Below, in pieces: positions 24,941 through 33,624 of a stretch of DNA of 36,985 nucleotides (positions are counted from its first letter, which is position 1; each line of letters begins with the position of its first letter). The notes beneath the pieces are model-generated. The model ran no database searches. It was given only the letters and a program-made list of their open reading frames with translations, and was not told the DNA's origin. The DNA lies in contig CAYYNP010000064.1 of the NCBI GenBank assembly GCA_964472545.1, positions 1 through 36,985 of the forward strand. The letters are read 5' to 3'. The stretch is from CAYYNP01 sp964472545. Its GTDB lineage: Bacteria > Planctomycetota > Planctomycetia > Pirellulales > Thermoguttaceae. The position numbers and the translations under genes are program-made.

Positions 24941-25867
24941 ATGGAAGACTATGAATTCGGCGAACTGGACCGCTGGATCTCGCTGTTTCCGCTGGGGGAC
25001 GTGCCGTCAGAACACGTTCTTGGATGGGGTATCGTTGGGCCCGGCCACCTGGCGGAGGTCGAGCAGGCACGAACCAAGGCAGCACGCTATGGAGATCTGG
25101 GGGAAACCGTTCCGACCGACGTCCTCGTGTTCGCCGGCGGATCACCGCGGCGGCGCGACGTGACCAAGGTCGGAGGGCTGCCGTATCGGCCACGGGAGAA
25201 GCCGTGGCCGACCACCGCCGACGGTGTGCCGATGACGTTTCTCGCCCAATACCGCTTTGTCGAGTCGCGCGACATTATCGGCGAGACCCCGGGCGATATT
25301 CTGCTAGTATTCGCGGCAGACGAGGACTCGTTCTGGGACGATGCCCCGAACCGGCCCGCCTTCGAATGGTACCCGCTGGGCCTGAAACAGCTCATTCGCA
25401 GGAAGGAGATCCCTGAACCGCTGTGGAAGTTCTCACCATGCTACGGCCATCGGTGCCGGACTGTCGACTACGTCGAGCGATGCGCGCTGGAGGCGATCCT
25501 GAAGAGCCTCCCGCCGGAGGCCGCAGATATGGACTTCAGTGAAGCGTATTCCTGGGATCCGCTCTGGCAGGTCACCGGAGCCGTGGCCAAGCTGATCGGC
25601 ATGAAGATCGGCGGTGCACCGCACTGGAACCGACCTCACCTCGTCCGGCCGGGGGTCGACTGCCCGGGCAGGTTCCTCTGCTCGTTGAGCACGATCATTG
25701 CGACTTCCCAGGGACCGTACCCTTGGGTAAACCATCCAGAGCCCTTCAGCGGGAAGGAGTGGTTTAGTAAGGTCAATACGTTTCTCAGTATCGTGGACGG
25801 GTTCATCCTCAACTTCTCTCTCGACGAAAACGGCAAGGTACACTGGTGTTTCCAGCCGACCGAGTGA
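24941..25867 (+). CDS. DUF1963 (YwqG-like) protein
   Basis: Encodes 308 residues from the ATG at 24941, which follows GAAAGGGA; a GTG at 24920 is less likely. No signal peptide. The core GGLPYRPREKPWP, then FLAQYRFVE, and near the end KIGGAPHWNRP resemble the DUF1963 fold (YwqG family), where conserved GGxPxxP and FLAQxNF motifs occur. The biochemical function of this family is not established. Some members neighbour toxin-immunity loci, but no toxin is seen here. A second DUF1963 protein is encoded at 28513-29514 on the other strand. Confidence 0.75.
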   Translation: MEDYEFGELDRWISLFPLGDVPSEHVLGWGIVGPGHLAEVEQARTKAARYGDLGETVPTDVLVFAGGSPRRRDVTKVGGLPYRPREKPWPTTADGVPMTFLAQYRFVESRDIIGETPGDILLVFAADEDSFWDDAPNRPAFEWYPLGLKQLIRRKEIPEPLWKFSPCYGHRCRTVDYVERCALEAILKSLPPEAADMDFSEAYSWDPLWQVTGAVAKLIGMKIGGAPHWNRPHLVRPGVDCPGRFLCSLSTIIATSQGPYPWVNHPEPFSGKEWFSKVNTFLSIVDGFILNFSLDENGKVHWCFQPTE

Positions 25868-26054
25868 GAAGAAGGGGGAAGAAGAAAGAGCACGGATTCC
25901 AGCCGGCTCAGCACGAGATTTGTGGCCGGCGCGACGGCCTGCGGTGGGATCTCGACAAGGAGCAGGAAGGGATGGGACGAGTTCCTGGATAGACCGTTCC
26001 GCCCTCCCTCGAACGAACCACATTCGCGGAACCCAAACCAAGACGGGGACCCCC

Positions 26055-27464
26055 ATGCAACTTCGTGGCACTCTATTGCAGCCGTGGAATTACTTTTCGC
26101 CGCGGCTGGACGGCTCGGACAAGAACCTCTGGCAGCGCCTCGAACGCGACGCGCAGCGCTACGCCGACATGCGATTCACCGCCCTCTGGCTGCCGCCGGC
26201 CAGTAAAGGGGTCGGTGGCGAGGGCGACGTGGGCTACGGCATCAAGCATTGGCACGAGCTCGACGGCACCAAGTACGGCGACGCCGATCAACTCGCCCGG
26301 GCGTGCCGCGCGCTGAACTCGCAGGGAATCCAAGTCTATCACGACCAGGTCCACAACCATCTGATGGGCGGCGACGTCGAGCACGACGTGTGGTGTTTGC
26401 ACGTGCGGAAGGACAACAAGAACGAACCTCTTGACTCGAGCAAGCAGTGGTTTCAGGCCGATGTTTGGACCGGCTACCCTTGGCTGGGGCTGAATCACCA
26501 TCACTTCGACGCCTACCATCCCAACGACCACGACTGCTGGGCGCTGAGCCGCAAGACGTTCGATCGCCAGGCCAAAATGGACCCCTTGATGGGCTGCGAC
26601 CTCGACTTCGACAGCGTCGAACTGGTGGCGAAACTCCGCCAATTCGGGCTCGACTTCAAGCGTCGCATCCCGGTCGACGGCTATCGCTTCGACGCCGTCA
26701 AACACATCCGCCCCCAGGGCACACTCAACTTCCTCACCGACATGCGGCGCTCGGACGCCCGAAACCTGTTTGCGGTGGGCGAATTCTTCTCGCCGAATCT
26801 CGACGAGCTGAAAGAGTACATCCATCAGACCGCCGGCCAGATCTCGCTTTTCGACTTCCCCCTGCAACGAAAACTGGTCGAAGCCTCGCGCGAAGGGGCC
26901 CATTTCGACATGCGATCGCTCGCCTACGGCACGCTCACCGCCGAACTGCCGTATTTCTCCGTGACGTTCGTCCACAGCCACGACGACCAACCGCCCGTTC
27001 ACGGGAAGGAACATCGGGGCGAGTACATCGGCGACTGGTTCCTCTCGCAGGCGTACGCCTTCATCCTGCTGCGCGACGAAGGCTATCCGATGGTCTTCGA
27101 CGTCGATCTTCGCCGCAATGCGGCGCTCATCAAACGCCTCACGTTAGCCCGTGCCCACTGCACTTACGGCTGGCGCCACGACGGCTTCGATCACCCCAAC
27201 ACGATCGGCTGGTCGTTCTGCGGCAGCGGCGGCTACGACAACAGCATGGCCGTCGTAATGACCAACGGCACCGCCGGCACCAAATGGCTCCCTACCGGCA
27301 AGCGCGGCGCAAGGTATCGCGACCTACTCGACGGCCATTCCCACACCGTCACCACCAACGCCGACGGCTGGGCCGAGTTCGCCTGCCCGGACGGCCGCAC
27401 GTCGGTCTGGGTCGAAGTGACCAAGTACGAGCAGATCAAGCACCTGGCCGCGGCGATCGATTAG
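26055..27464 (+). CDS. Cytoplasmic GH13 alpha-amylase family enzyme
   Basis: Encodes 469 residues from the ATG at 26055, without signal peptide. All four GH13 motifs are present: region I DQVHNH (97-102), region II GYRFDAVKH with nucleophile Asp213, region III FAVGEF with acid/base Glu243, and region IV FVHSHDDQP with transition-state Asp310. The usual region IV reads F-x-x-x-H-D; HSHDDQ retains the His-Asp pair. Opening QLRGTLLQPWNYFSPRLDG and the C-terminal all-beta domain (GAKxRDLLDG-like stretch, DGWAEFACPDGRTSVWV) fit cytosolic alpha-amylases that act on maltodextrin or glycogen. It likely hydrolyses alpha-1,4-glucans. The gene is followed by an orphan gene after 31 bases. Confidence 0.93.
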   Translation: MQLRGTLLQPWNYFSPRLDGSDKNLWQRLERDAQRYADMRFTALWLPPASKGVGGEGDVGYGIKHWHELDGTKYGDADQLARACRALNSQGIQVYHDQVHNHLMGGDVEHDVWCLHVRKDNKNEPLDSSKQWFQADVWTGYPWLGLNHHHFDAYHPNDHDCWALSRKTFDRQAKMDPLMGCDLDFDSVELVAKLRQFGLDFKRRIPVDGYRFDAVKHIRPQGTLNFLTDMRRSDARNLFAVGEFFSPNLDELKEYIHQTAGQISLFDFPLQRKLVEASREGAHFDMRSLAYGTLTAELPYFSVTFVHSHDDQPPVHGKEHRGEYIGDWFLSQAYAFILLRDEGYPMVFDVDLRRNAALIKRLTLARAHCTYGWRHDGFDHPNTIGWSFCGSGGYDNSMAVVMTNGTAGTKWLPTGKRGARYRDLLDGHSHTVTTNADGWAEFACPDGRTSVWVEVTKYEQIKHLAAAID

Positions 27465-27495
27465 CCGCAGCCGGTTACGCGAGGGAGGGAAACGA

Positions 27496-28473
27496 ATGGC
27501 CGCGCCTTGCAGATCGTGGTGGCGCAACTGTGCCGCCGAAGCGGACGACGAAATCCGCGCGATCGACCGGATGGAGGACGACGTCGCCCCGCTCGAACCA
27601 GAGGTCGTGAAGACCCGCGAGCTGATCTCCACCTTCGAACTCTGCCACCACAAGGCCGAGCGATGGGCCGTCAATATCCTCGAGGCCATCGGCTCCGGCC
27701 ACACGCAGAAGGGGCTCGGCACGCGCGCCGCCGGCTCGCTGCACCCGGCGGAGCAGGTCTGGCAGAACGCCTGCGACGCACTCTCGGCCTGGTGTGCGGA
27801 CACGCCGGCCGCGTCGGTCGATACGTCGATCGGCGATCTGAAGGCCGCCGACCTACTGGCGTGCCTCGGCGAGCGCTCGCCCTTGAAGGAGTGGCAAGTC
27901 GAACGCGTGATCGATAAGATCCGCAGCCACGTCCCCTGGCCGCCCGCGGCGGAGTACGTTTGGCTCTTGCTGGACTGCGGAGCGTACGAGGTGGCCTACC
28001 GGGATCGTTGCCCCGAGCCCTACCGGGGGCACAAGACCTTCTGGAAAACCACCGCGCGGACGATCATCCACGACACGGCCGACGGCGTCCCGCGCCGGAT
28101 CTCGCTCGCGTTGGCCATCGACATGCTCTTCCCCTGCCACTGGCGCTTCCCCAAGAACCTCGAAATCGTGCTCGCCGCCATCGGCGGCCAACTCCACCCC
28201 GAGGAACCCTACGCCGCCTGCGGCCGCAATATCGCCCTCACGCCGCTGCACGGCCGTATGGGGTCGATCTGCAGCACCCTGCGCCACTTCTGCGACCCCG
28301 CCGCGAAGAGCGCAGACGTCGATCGTGAGACCCTCGCCCTACTGGGAGACCCCACGCCCACCAAGCGCTGGCTCGCCGCCTCCTTCACCAAAACGATCGC
28401 CCTGCAAGTCGACCCGCCCGCCGCCATGCGCGAAATGTCGGCGTTGTGCGGGCCGGAGTGGGTTACGCGGTAA
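27496..28473 (+). CDS. Protein of unknown function
   Basis: Encodes 325 residues. A GGGAGGG site lies upstream of the ATG at 27496. The protein is mixed helical and cytoplasmic by appearance. Visible pieces include FELCHHKAERWAVNILEAIG near 50-69, VWLLLDCGAYEVAYRDRCPEPY near 155-176 and FWKTTARTIIHDTADG near 181-196. There are several conserved-looking Cys and Trp residues but no recognised catalytic motif. It lies 31 bases after the amylase gene and is probably co-transcribed with it. I cannot assign a family. Confidence 0.7.
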   Translation: MAAPCRSWWRNCAAEADDEIRAIDRMEDDVAPLEPEVVKTRELISTFELCHHKAERWAVNILEAIGSGHTQKGLGTRAAGSLHPAEQVWQNACDALSAWCADTPAASVDTSIGDLKAADLLACLGERSPLKEWQVERVIDKIRSHVPWPPAAEYVWLLLDCGAYEVAYRDRCPEPYRGHKTFWKTTARTIIHDTADGVPRRISLALAIDMLFPCHWRFPKNLEIVLAAIGGQLHPEEPYAACGRNIALTPLHGRMGSICSTLRHFCDPAAKSADVDRETLALLGDPTPTKRWLAASFTKTIALQVDPPAAMREMSALCGPEWVTR

Positions 28474-28512
28474 GTGAAGGGGCCCGGACTGTGTACCGCC
28501 GCCGCACCCTCT

Positions 28513-29514
28513 TCAGCCTTGGGTAACCTCACCCGCGAGATTTGCAAAGTTTCTGTTGGCGAGGTCTTCGTGCCGAATGAAGACGTACAACGGGTCCGCG
28601 TCGTTGATGTTCAAGTCCATTGAGGAATTGGAGTCCAGACGCAACAGCAGCCGCCATTCATCGACAAAACCGGAGATCATGTCGCGGTTTGAAGTGAGCC
28701 ACACGACGTCATCCCGCATGCCTTGGTACATCTCGACCAGTTGCTTGTGGTCGCGCCACTGTTCGATGTAGGCTTCGTATTCGGCCATCGAGCCCCAGTA
28801 ATCGCTGTAGACCAATCGGCGTTTATCGAGTCGGGCGAGCACCACCTGCCGGTACAGGTTCTCCCGTTCATCGGCCGCATTGGCAAACCCGAGAAGCTGG
28901 CCGATTTGGTCTTCCCAGCAAAGATCTGAACCCAAGTAGATGCGCCGCAGGTCGCCGGACTCACCGTCCACCTCCACCGTGTTCTCGTCCACGTGACGAC
29001 GTAGAGACTTGCGGTACTCCGCGATCGACACCGAAGGGACCGCCCCGATTCTCTGAGGAACCAAGTCGACAAGGTACCCATTGCATAGCAACTCTTCCGG
29101 TGGCGAGTGCTGCCGCTGCAGAGTTGACAGGTCGCCATCGTAGAACACGGCGTCGAGGACAACGGGCTCCGCTGCACATTCCATCGAACGTACAAATAGC
29201 CAGAGCAGACCGCACGTTGGCAACACGTCATCGTCTGGCAATCGCGGGATTTCGGAGAAGTTGATCTGAGCGATGAAGTTGCAGTACCGCGGATCACTCA
29301 CATCGGGTTCGACCGGCCACGAAACACCTGCCGGAAAGTCCGGGGCACCTCCGAATCGCGTATTGCCAACCGACGAATAGTCGTCCTCCCCGGCAGCGAT
29401 CAACGCATGGCATGCGGCGGCGTTGTCGCGAATTGCGTCCCCGACGCTTTCGAGGTGCCACGCGGCGATCGTGTCGTTGAGTTCAGCAAGCAGTTCGGCA
29501 GAAAGGTCGGCCAT
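28513..29514 (-). CDS. DUF1963 (YwqG-like) protein
   Basis: Encodes 333 residues, start at 29514 with no strong ribosome binding site visible. The family core is clear: FGGAPDFPAGVSWP near residues 53-66, then CNFIAQINFSEIPRLP near 77-92, LPTCGLLWLFV, and near 195-215 LGSDLCWEDQIGQLLGFAN. These match the YwqG/DUF1963 signature better than the copy at 24941. Function is not established. Oriented convergently with the orphan gene at 27496. Confidence 0.83.
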   Translation of the reverse strand: MADLSAELLAELNDTIAAWHLESVGDAIRDNAAACHALIAAGEDDYSSVGNTRFGGAPDFPAGVSWPVEPDVSDPRYCNFIAQINFSEIPRLPDDDVLPTCGLLWLFVRSMECAAEPVVLDAVFYDGDLSTLQRQHSPPEELLCNGYLVDLVPQRIGAVPSVSIAEYRKSLRRHVDENTVEVDGESGDLRRIYLGSDLCWEDQIGQLLGFANAADERENLYRQVVLARLDKRRLVYSDYWGSMAEYEAYIEQWRDHKQLVEMYQGMRDDVVWLTSNRDMISGFVDEWRLLLRLDSNSSMDLNINDADPLYVFIRHEDLANRNFANLAGEVTQG

Positions 29515-29601
29515 CGTCTACCTCAACGTATCTGGCGGCGGGTGGAGGTACTTCGTAGCTTGGCACCCATTCGGCTGCAACTCTCGACGACATGCCGGCA
29601 T

Positions 29602-30198
29602 TCACCGTCCATCCATCGGCTTCATCGCCAGGCAATCATCGATCTCCCGCACGCATCTCTCAGACGCCCTCGGATGGGCGGCAAACTGCGATCGTCCGTC
29701 CTCGATTTGCCCGAGAGTGTGCAGATCCAGGTCTTCGCAGATCAATTGCGCGCTGACTGAGAGGTCAATCAACGAGATCGGAGCGGCGCGGAACTCCGCA
29801 GCCGATCTCGGTGCGATGTGAGGCTTATCTCGAGTCGGTGGATATCCAAACGGCGATCGGCACGCGGCGCCGCAATGAGGGCATTGGGGGTCTGGTGCTA
29901 CCTTGACGCCCAGCGAGTGCCCCGCTCCCGGGACCATTTCCGGAACGCCGACGGTCAGGTTGTCCGACGATACGGACGCGGCGAAAGCCAAAAGGACGCC
30001 GCGATCGGCCTCCATGGCACGACGATCCTCTGCGCTAAGCCCTGCATGAAGGCTGCCCCAGCATCGATGGGTCACGCTCCATGTAGGCAGCATGATGCCC
30101 GGCTCGAACAGGTCGGGAAAGGCGTAGAGCGAGTAGTCTTCGCTCGCGGCACCGCAAGAATCGCAACAGAAGTAGAATACGAAGCCGGGCATCGACAT
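29602..30198 (-). CDS. Cysteine-containing protein of unknown function (zinc-ribbon-like)
   Basis: Encodes 198 residues if it starts at 30198; in-frame ATGs at 30240 and 30192 are alternatives, and no strong ribosome binding site separates them. The N-terminus has FYFCCDSCG (residues 9-16) and a later CPHCGAAC lies near 125, two CxxC-type pairs that could bind zinc. The segment between them includes VTHRCWGSL and SADNLTVG-like sequence. The C-terminus (LICEDLDLHTLGQIEDGRSQF) looks helical. No family recognised. Probably in the same strand block as the DUF1963 gene 87 bases downstream. Confidence 0.65.
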   Translation of the reverse strand: MSMPGFVFYFCCDSCGAASEDYSLYAFPDLFEPGIMLPTWSVTHRCWGSLHAGLSAEDRRAMEADRGVLLAFAASVSSDNLTVGVPEMVPGAGHSLGVKVAPDPQCPHCGAACRSPFGYPPTRDKPHIAPRSAAEFRAAPISLIDLSVSAQLICEDLDLHTLGQIEDGRSQFAAHPRASERCVREIDDCLAMKPMDGR

Positions 30199-30249
30199 GG
30201 GTATGATCCGTGGAGTGTCTGGTGGAGCAACGACTAACAAGCTGCGAGG

Positions 30250-31605
30250 CTACTCTCTACGGTCGATCCGCTTGACGGCCTCGGCGGCGGTTTCCCCCAT
30301 TTCTTTATACGAATCTGTCTCGGCCAGCCGCCGCAGATCCGGCAGCGCGGCACGTGCCGCCGCACCGATCTTCCCCAAGGCTTCGGCCGCACCGAGCCCG
30401 TCGTCGTAGGTCCAGTCGTCGTCCTCGTCGCACAGCATGGCAATCAGCCGTGGCACGGCCTGAGCCGATAGCGGCCCCAATTCACCGAGATTCTCAGCGG
30501 CCGCCGCCCGGATGAGCGAATCGTCGTTTTCCAACACTGGCAACAGAACGGAGACGGCCTCCTTGCCGCCGATCGCACGGATCGCCTCCATGCAATTACA
30601 GCAATGGATGTAGTCGTCCTGATGGCGCCTGAGCGATTCGGTCAGAGTATGAAATGCCGGCGCAACCTTGCGGCCCAGTGTCTCAAGGGCCGATGCGGCC
30701 GCATTCGGCCCCGCCGTGCCACGCGTATCGTCCTTCAGTTCCGCGATCAATGCCGGCATCACGGCGGCGTTATCGTTGTCGATGCGAAACAGGGCGAGGG
30801 TCGCGCTGACGCGAACTTCCGGATCCGTATCGTCGCTCATCAGCTTCGACAGCGAGTCGGTCGCGTCCTTGGCGGCGGGGCCGATTCGCCCGAGCGCTTC
30901 GGCGGCGTCGAGGCGGACGGCGCGTTCCCACGCGAAGTCCGACCCGTAGGAGTAGGGGCGATGCGCATCGTCGCTGAGCCGACGGACCAGCGCCGGCACG
31001 GCCGACGACGCCGATGAGCCGACGCCGCCAAGCCCTTCCGCCGCCAGGCCGCGGACGATCGGTGACGGGTCTTCCAGAGCCTTCACCAGCACCGGGACAC
31101 ACGCCTTGTCGTGCGAGTGGATTTGCACGTACGCTACGAGTGCGTGGCCTCGCAGTATCGGCGTTCGGCCATTCTCGACGATCTCTCGAAGCCGCGGCAG
31201 CGCGTCTCGGGCAGGCTTTCCAATCCGCCCGAGCGCTTCGATCGCGCGGCGAAACGCCGCGGATTCTTGTTCATCGCCTTTCAAGCGTTCAGCCAAGTAG
31301 GGAACTGCCGGGTCGCCGATCGACACCAGGGCCTCCGAAGCAAACGTTGCGACTACGCGACGCCTTACGCCTACAGCCCTCCATGTCTCGGCAATTCGGT
31401 CGTCGCCCAGCGCGTCGACCAGCTTCGGGATAGCCGGCTCGGCTGCCTTTCCGAGCGATCCCAAGGATTGCGCCACACGGGCACAACGTCGCGGGTTGTC
31501 GGCATCGAGGTCCGCGATCAGTTGAGCAACGTCTGGCGGTTCGCCGGGCGAACAGAGCGATGCAGCTACCAAGGCCAACGATCCCAACAGTTGCAGTCCA
31601 CACAT
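30250..31605 (-). CDS. Secreted HEAT-repeat protein
   Basis: Encodes 451 residues from the ATG at 31605, preceded by GAGGT and followed by a signal peptide (residues 1-18). The rest consists of tandem HEAT-type helical repeats: about ten copies of a pattern such as AEPAIPKLVDALGDD, AAEALGRIGPAAKDA, LVKALEDPSPIVRGLAAEGLGGVG and AAAENLGELGPLSAQAVPRLIAML. HEAT solenoids act as protein-binding scaffolds. No catalytic motif is present. The signal peptide places it in the periplasm or outside. The gene is 75 bases downstream of the SnoaL-like gene on the same strand. Confidence 0.85.
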   Translation of the reverse strand: MCGLQLLGSLALVAASLCSPGEPPDVAQLIADLDADNPRRCARVAQSLGSLGKAAEPAIPKLVDALGDDRIAETWRAVGVRRRVVATFASEALVSIGDPAVPYLAERLKGDEQESAAFRRAIEALGRIGKPARDALPRLREIVENGRTPILRGHALVAYVQIHSHDKACVPVLVKALEDPSPIVRGLAAEGLGGVGSSASSAVPALVRRLSDDAHRPYSYGSDFAWERAVRLDAAEALGRIGPAAKDATDSLSKLMSDDTDPEVRVSATLALFRIDNDNAAVMPALIAELKDDTRGTAGPNAAASALETLGRKVAPAFHTLTESLRRHQDDYIHCCNCMEAIRAIGGKEAVSVLLPVLENDDSLIRAAAAENLGELGPLSAQAVPRLIAMLCDEDDDWTYDDGLGAAEALGKIGAAARAALPDLRRLAETDSYKEMGETAAEAVKRIDRRE

Positions 31606-31679
31606 GGGAGTACCTCGGGTTGGCTCGCGTTGATCGGGCGGTCCTTGGTAGGTCCATTGCACCGGATACCCCCGGCGCG

Positions 31680-32189
31680 TCAGTCTGAGTCGTTCGGCGG
31701 CGCATCCTCAATCCGCACCACGGGCTCCACGCCGCGGATCGGCGACGAGTGTTCGTGGACGATCTTCCAGCGGTCTCCAAACCGATGCAGAACGGACGTG
31801 CTGCGAATGTGTACCTGCCAACGGGCGTCGTCGGCAATCTCGCGGAACTTGAACACGTGCTCGAAGGTGACAATCGCCGTCGCGCCGAGAAGTCGCGTGC
31901 GGATCTTCCTTGCCGAAGAGTCGTAGAGGTGTACGTGCTTAGCCGAGTCCTCGTAGATCGCCGCGATCGCCTCGAAACCTCGGTAGACCAACCCCGCGGA
32001 GACGACGATCTCGGTCTCCTCCGATTCGTCGTAGAACGCCAAAAGCTTCTTAGGGTCGTTCTGGTTGATCGTGGCAACCCAGTCTTTGATGACGTTTCCT
32101 GCAGGATCGCCGACCGCGTCTGCGGCACGCGACGCATTGGCAAGGCAGACGATCGCAAGAAACGCCAGTGTACCCCGGCGCGAACACAT
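31680..32189 (-). CDS. Secreted SnoaL/NTF2-like protein
   Basis: Encodes 169 residues. An AAGGAG site is 9 bases from the ATG at 32189, and a signal peptide (about 1-23, ending SRAAD) follows. The mature part of about 145 residues has the alpha+beta cone-fold pattern of SnoaL/DUF4440 proteins: VIKDWVATINQNDPKKLLAFYDE, VVSAGLVYRGFEAIAAIYED, then TAIVTFEHVFKF and a final WKIVHEHSSP strand. Fold members range from enzymes to binding proteins, so the function is open. The same strand block continues into the HEAT-repeat gene. Confidence 0.8.
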   Translation of the reverse strand: MCSRRGTLAFLAIVCLANASRAADAVGDPAGNVIKDWVATINQNDPKKLLAFYDESEETEIVVSAGLVYRGFEAIAAIYEDSAKHVHLYDSSARKIRTRLLGATAIVTFEHVFKFREIADDARWQVHIRSTSVLHRFGDRWKIVHEHSSPIRGVEPVVRIEDAPPNDSD

Positions 32190-32796
32190 CGCATGGTCTC
32201 CTTTCAGACGGCCCGTGATCGCAACGCCCACTGTCCGTTGCCGTTCGCCAAAGGCTGGCGAGGGCGTCGCAGCGCGTTCATTGTAGGAAGCTCTTGGGAC
32301 CTGTGGAAGCGAACGAACGTCCGGCCCTTCCGGCGCGTCGGCCGCGAGGGCCAGTCGGCACGCCGGACCGACTCGACATGGTCCGCTCTCGAGCGCAATT
32401 ACCAGAGTATCACGCACCCGTCAATCCCAAGGCGTATTGAGTTACGACGATCGGCTGACGACGAGCCGCGCCGTATCCCTTTGCCATTAAGAAGGATGCG
32501 CCGTAGACCGGCGAGCGTCCGTTGACGTAAGTTTTCGCCCAAGAAGTTGCCCACGGCCCGCGGCGAGCCATGGGACGCAACCTATTTGTCAGAAAGGACT
32601 TAAGAAACCGCCTCGCCCATTGTTGTGCGCAGCTCGCGACCGAGTCGGGCAGCCGGCCCGCAGTGAATCGACAGAAGTCGAGCTCCCCCAAGAGTTTGCG
32701 ACACGACTTCGGAAGCCCCGTCAAAAGTGCGCCCCTCAATACGCCGGCATCTTTTCAGATCCCGTCGCTCCCAACTCCCGACTCCGAACTCCCCAC
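32190..32796. other. Intergenic region, 607 bases
   Basis: Contains a candidate promoter for the SnoaL-like gene (32396-32424) and a heptamer repeat at its right end. On the minus strand an open frame (32410-32739; possible internal start at 32571) has no recognisable motifs or good ribosome binding site. I see no RNA gene. Confidence 0.5.
32396..32424 (-). promoter_or_regulatory. Candidate promoter of SnoaL-like gene
   Basis: Minus-strand TTGACG (32419-32424), 17-base spacer, TAATTG (32396-32401). The leader would be about 200 bases, longer than usual. Confidence 0.35.
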
Positions 32797-32801
32797 TCAT
32801 T
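32767..32801. repeat. Heptamer tandem repeat at ATPase gene 3' end
   Basis: Five 7-base units in a row: GCTCCCA, ACTCCCG, ACTCCGA, ACTCCCC, ACTCATT. The last unit overlaps the stop codon of the ATPase gene. Confidence 0.6.
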
Positions 32802-33618
32802 CCGGCACCACCGCCACCAACTCCTGGCAGACCGCCTCGAACTGGGTGGCGGTGATGATCCTGCGCTCTTCGGCAAAGCCGATCAGCAGCGTGAGGTCGC
32901 AGAGGCGGTTAATACGCCGGGCGATGCCGTGGGTGAGCGCGTGGAGCGTGGGGTAGGCGTCGGGTTCAATGATCTGGCGGGTGGCGCCGGCGACTTGAAG
33001 GCGGTGGGCCACGTAGGCGGCGGTTTCCCGCTCGGTGAACGAACGGATCAGGCATTTTACGCCCAACCGTTCCTCGAACTGCGGCATTCGCTCGAGCGTG
33101 GGCAGGATGCCGGTCTGGCCGGTGAGCACCAGCGTGAGGCCGGGCTGGCCGGTCGACTCGAAGTTCAACAGCATCCGCAGCGACTCGAACGTGTCGGCCC
33201 CGTCCAACAGATGGGCTTCGTCGACGATCAGCACGGCGTGGCGGCCGGCGGCCGTGTTGTCGGCCAGGAATCGCTTGATCCGCCGCACGCTCTGCGGCAC
33301 GCCGGTGTGGGTGGCCGTGGTGTCGCAGCCCTCGAGTTCGTCGGCCAGGTAGCCCATCAACTCGGGACACGACATCTGCGGAAAGACGACGTGGACCAGC
33401 GGCGAGAACTCCTCGGAGAGCATCTCGCGGAGCATGTTGGCCACCAGCGTCTTGCCGGCGCCGCTTTCGCCGGCCAGCAGGGCCCCGCCGCGGCGGTTCT
33501 CGATGGCATAGCGGAGCTTCAGCAAGGCCGCCTGATGCGACTCGCTGGGGTAGTAGAACCGCGGATCGGCCTGGTTGTCGAACGGCCGCTGCTTCAATTG
33601 CCAGTAAGACTCGTACAT
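32797..33618 (-). CDS. ExeA/XrtA-associated-type AAA ATPase
   Basis: Encodes 273 residues. The start MYESYWQLKQRPFDN is typical of ExeA/GspA-like ATPases and of the ATPase that goes with exosortase (XrtA/PEP-CTERM) loci. Walker A is GESGAGKT (50-57), Walker B is VLIVDEAHLL (129-138, Asp133 and Glu134), and sensor-like LTLVLTGQ follows near 160. There is no C-terminal peptidoglycan-binding domain, which separates it from full ExeA. It starts 6 bases after the kinase-like gene ends, so the two are co-transcribed and probably act together in exopolysaccharide or envelope export. The exosortase itself is not in the window. Confidence 0.88.
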   Translation of the reverse strand: MYESYWQLKQRPFDNQADPRFYYPSESHQAALLKLRYAIENRRGGALLAGESGAGKTLVANMLREMLSEEFSPLVHVVFPQMSCPELMGYLADELEGCDTTATHTGVPQSVRRIKRFLADNTAAGRHAVLIVDEAHLLDGADTFESLRMLLNFESTGQPGLTLVLTGQTGILPTLERMPQFEERLGVKCLIRSFTERETAAYVAHRLQVAGATRQIIEPDAYPTLHALTHGIARRINRLCDLTLLIGFAEERRIITATQFEAVCQELVAVVPE

Positions 33619-33624
33619 GATCGG

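Noticed and set aside
29602..30198. Transposase or toxin assignment for the Cys-rich protein
   Set aside because: The two CxxC pairs are 110 residues apart and no DDE, HNH or other catalytic motif is seen.
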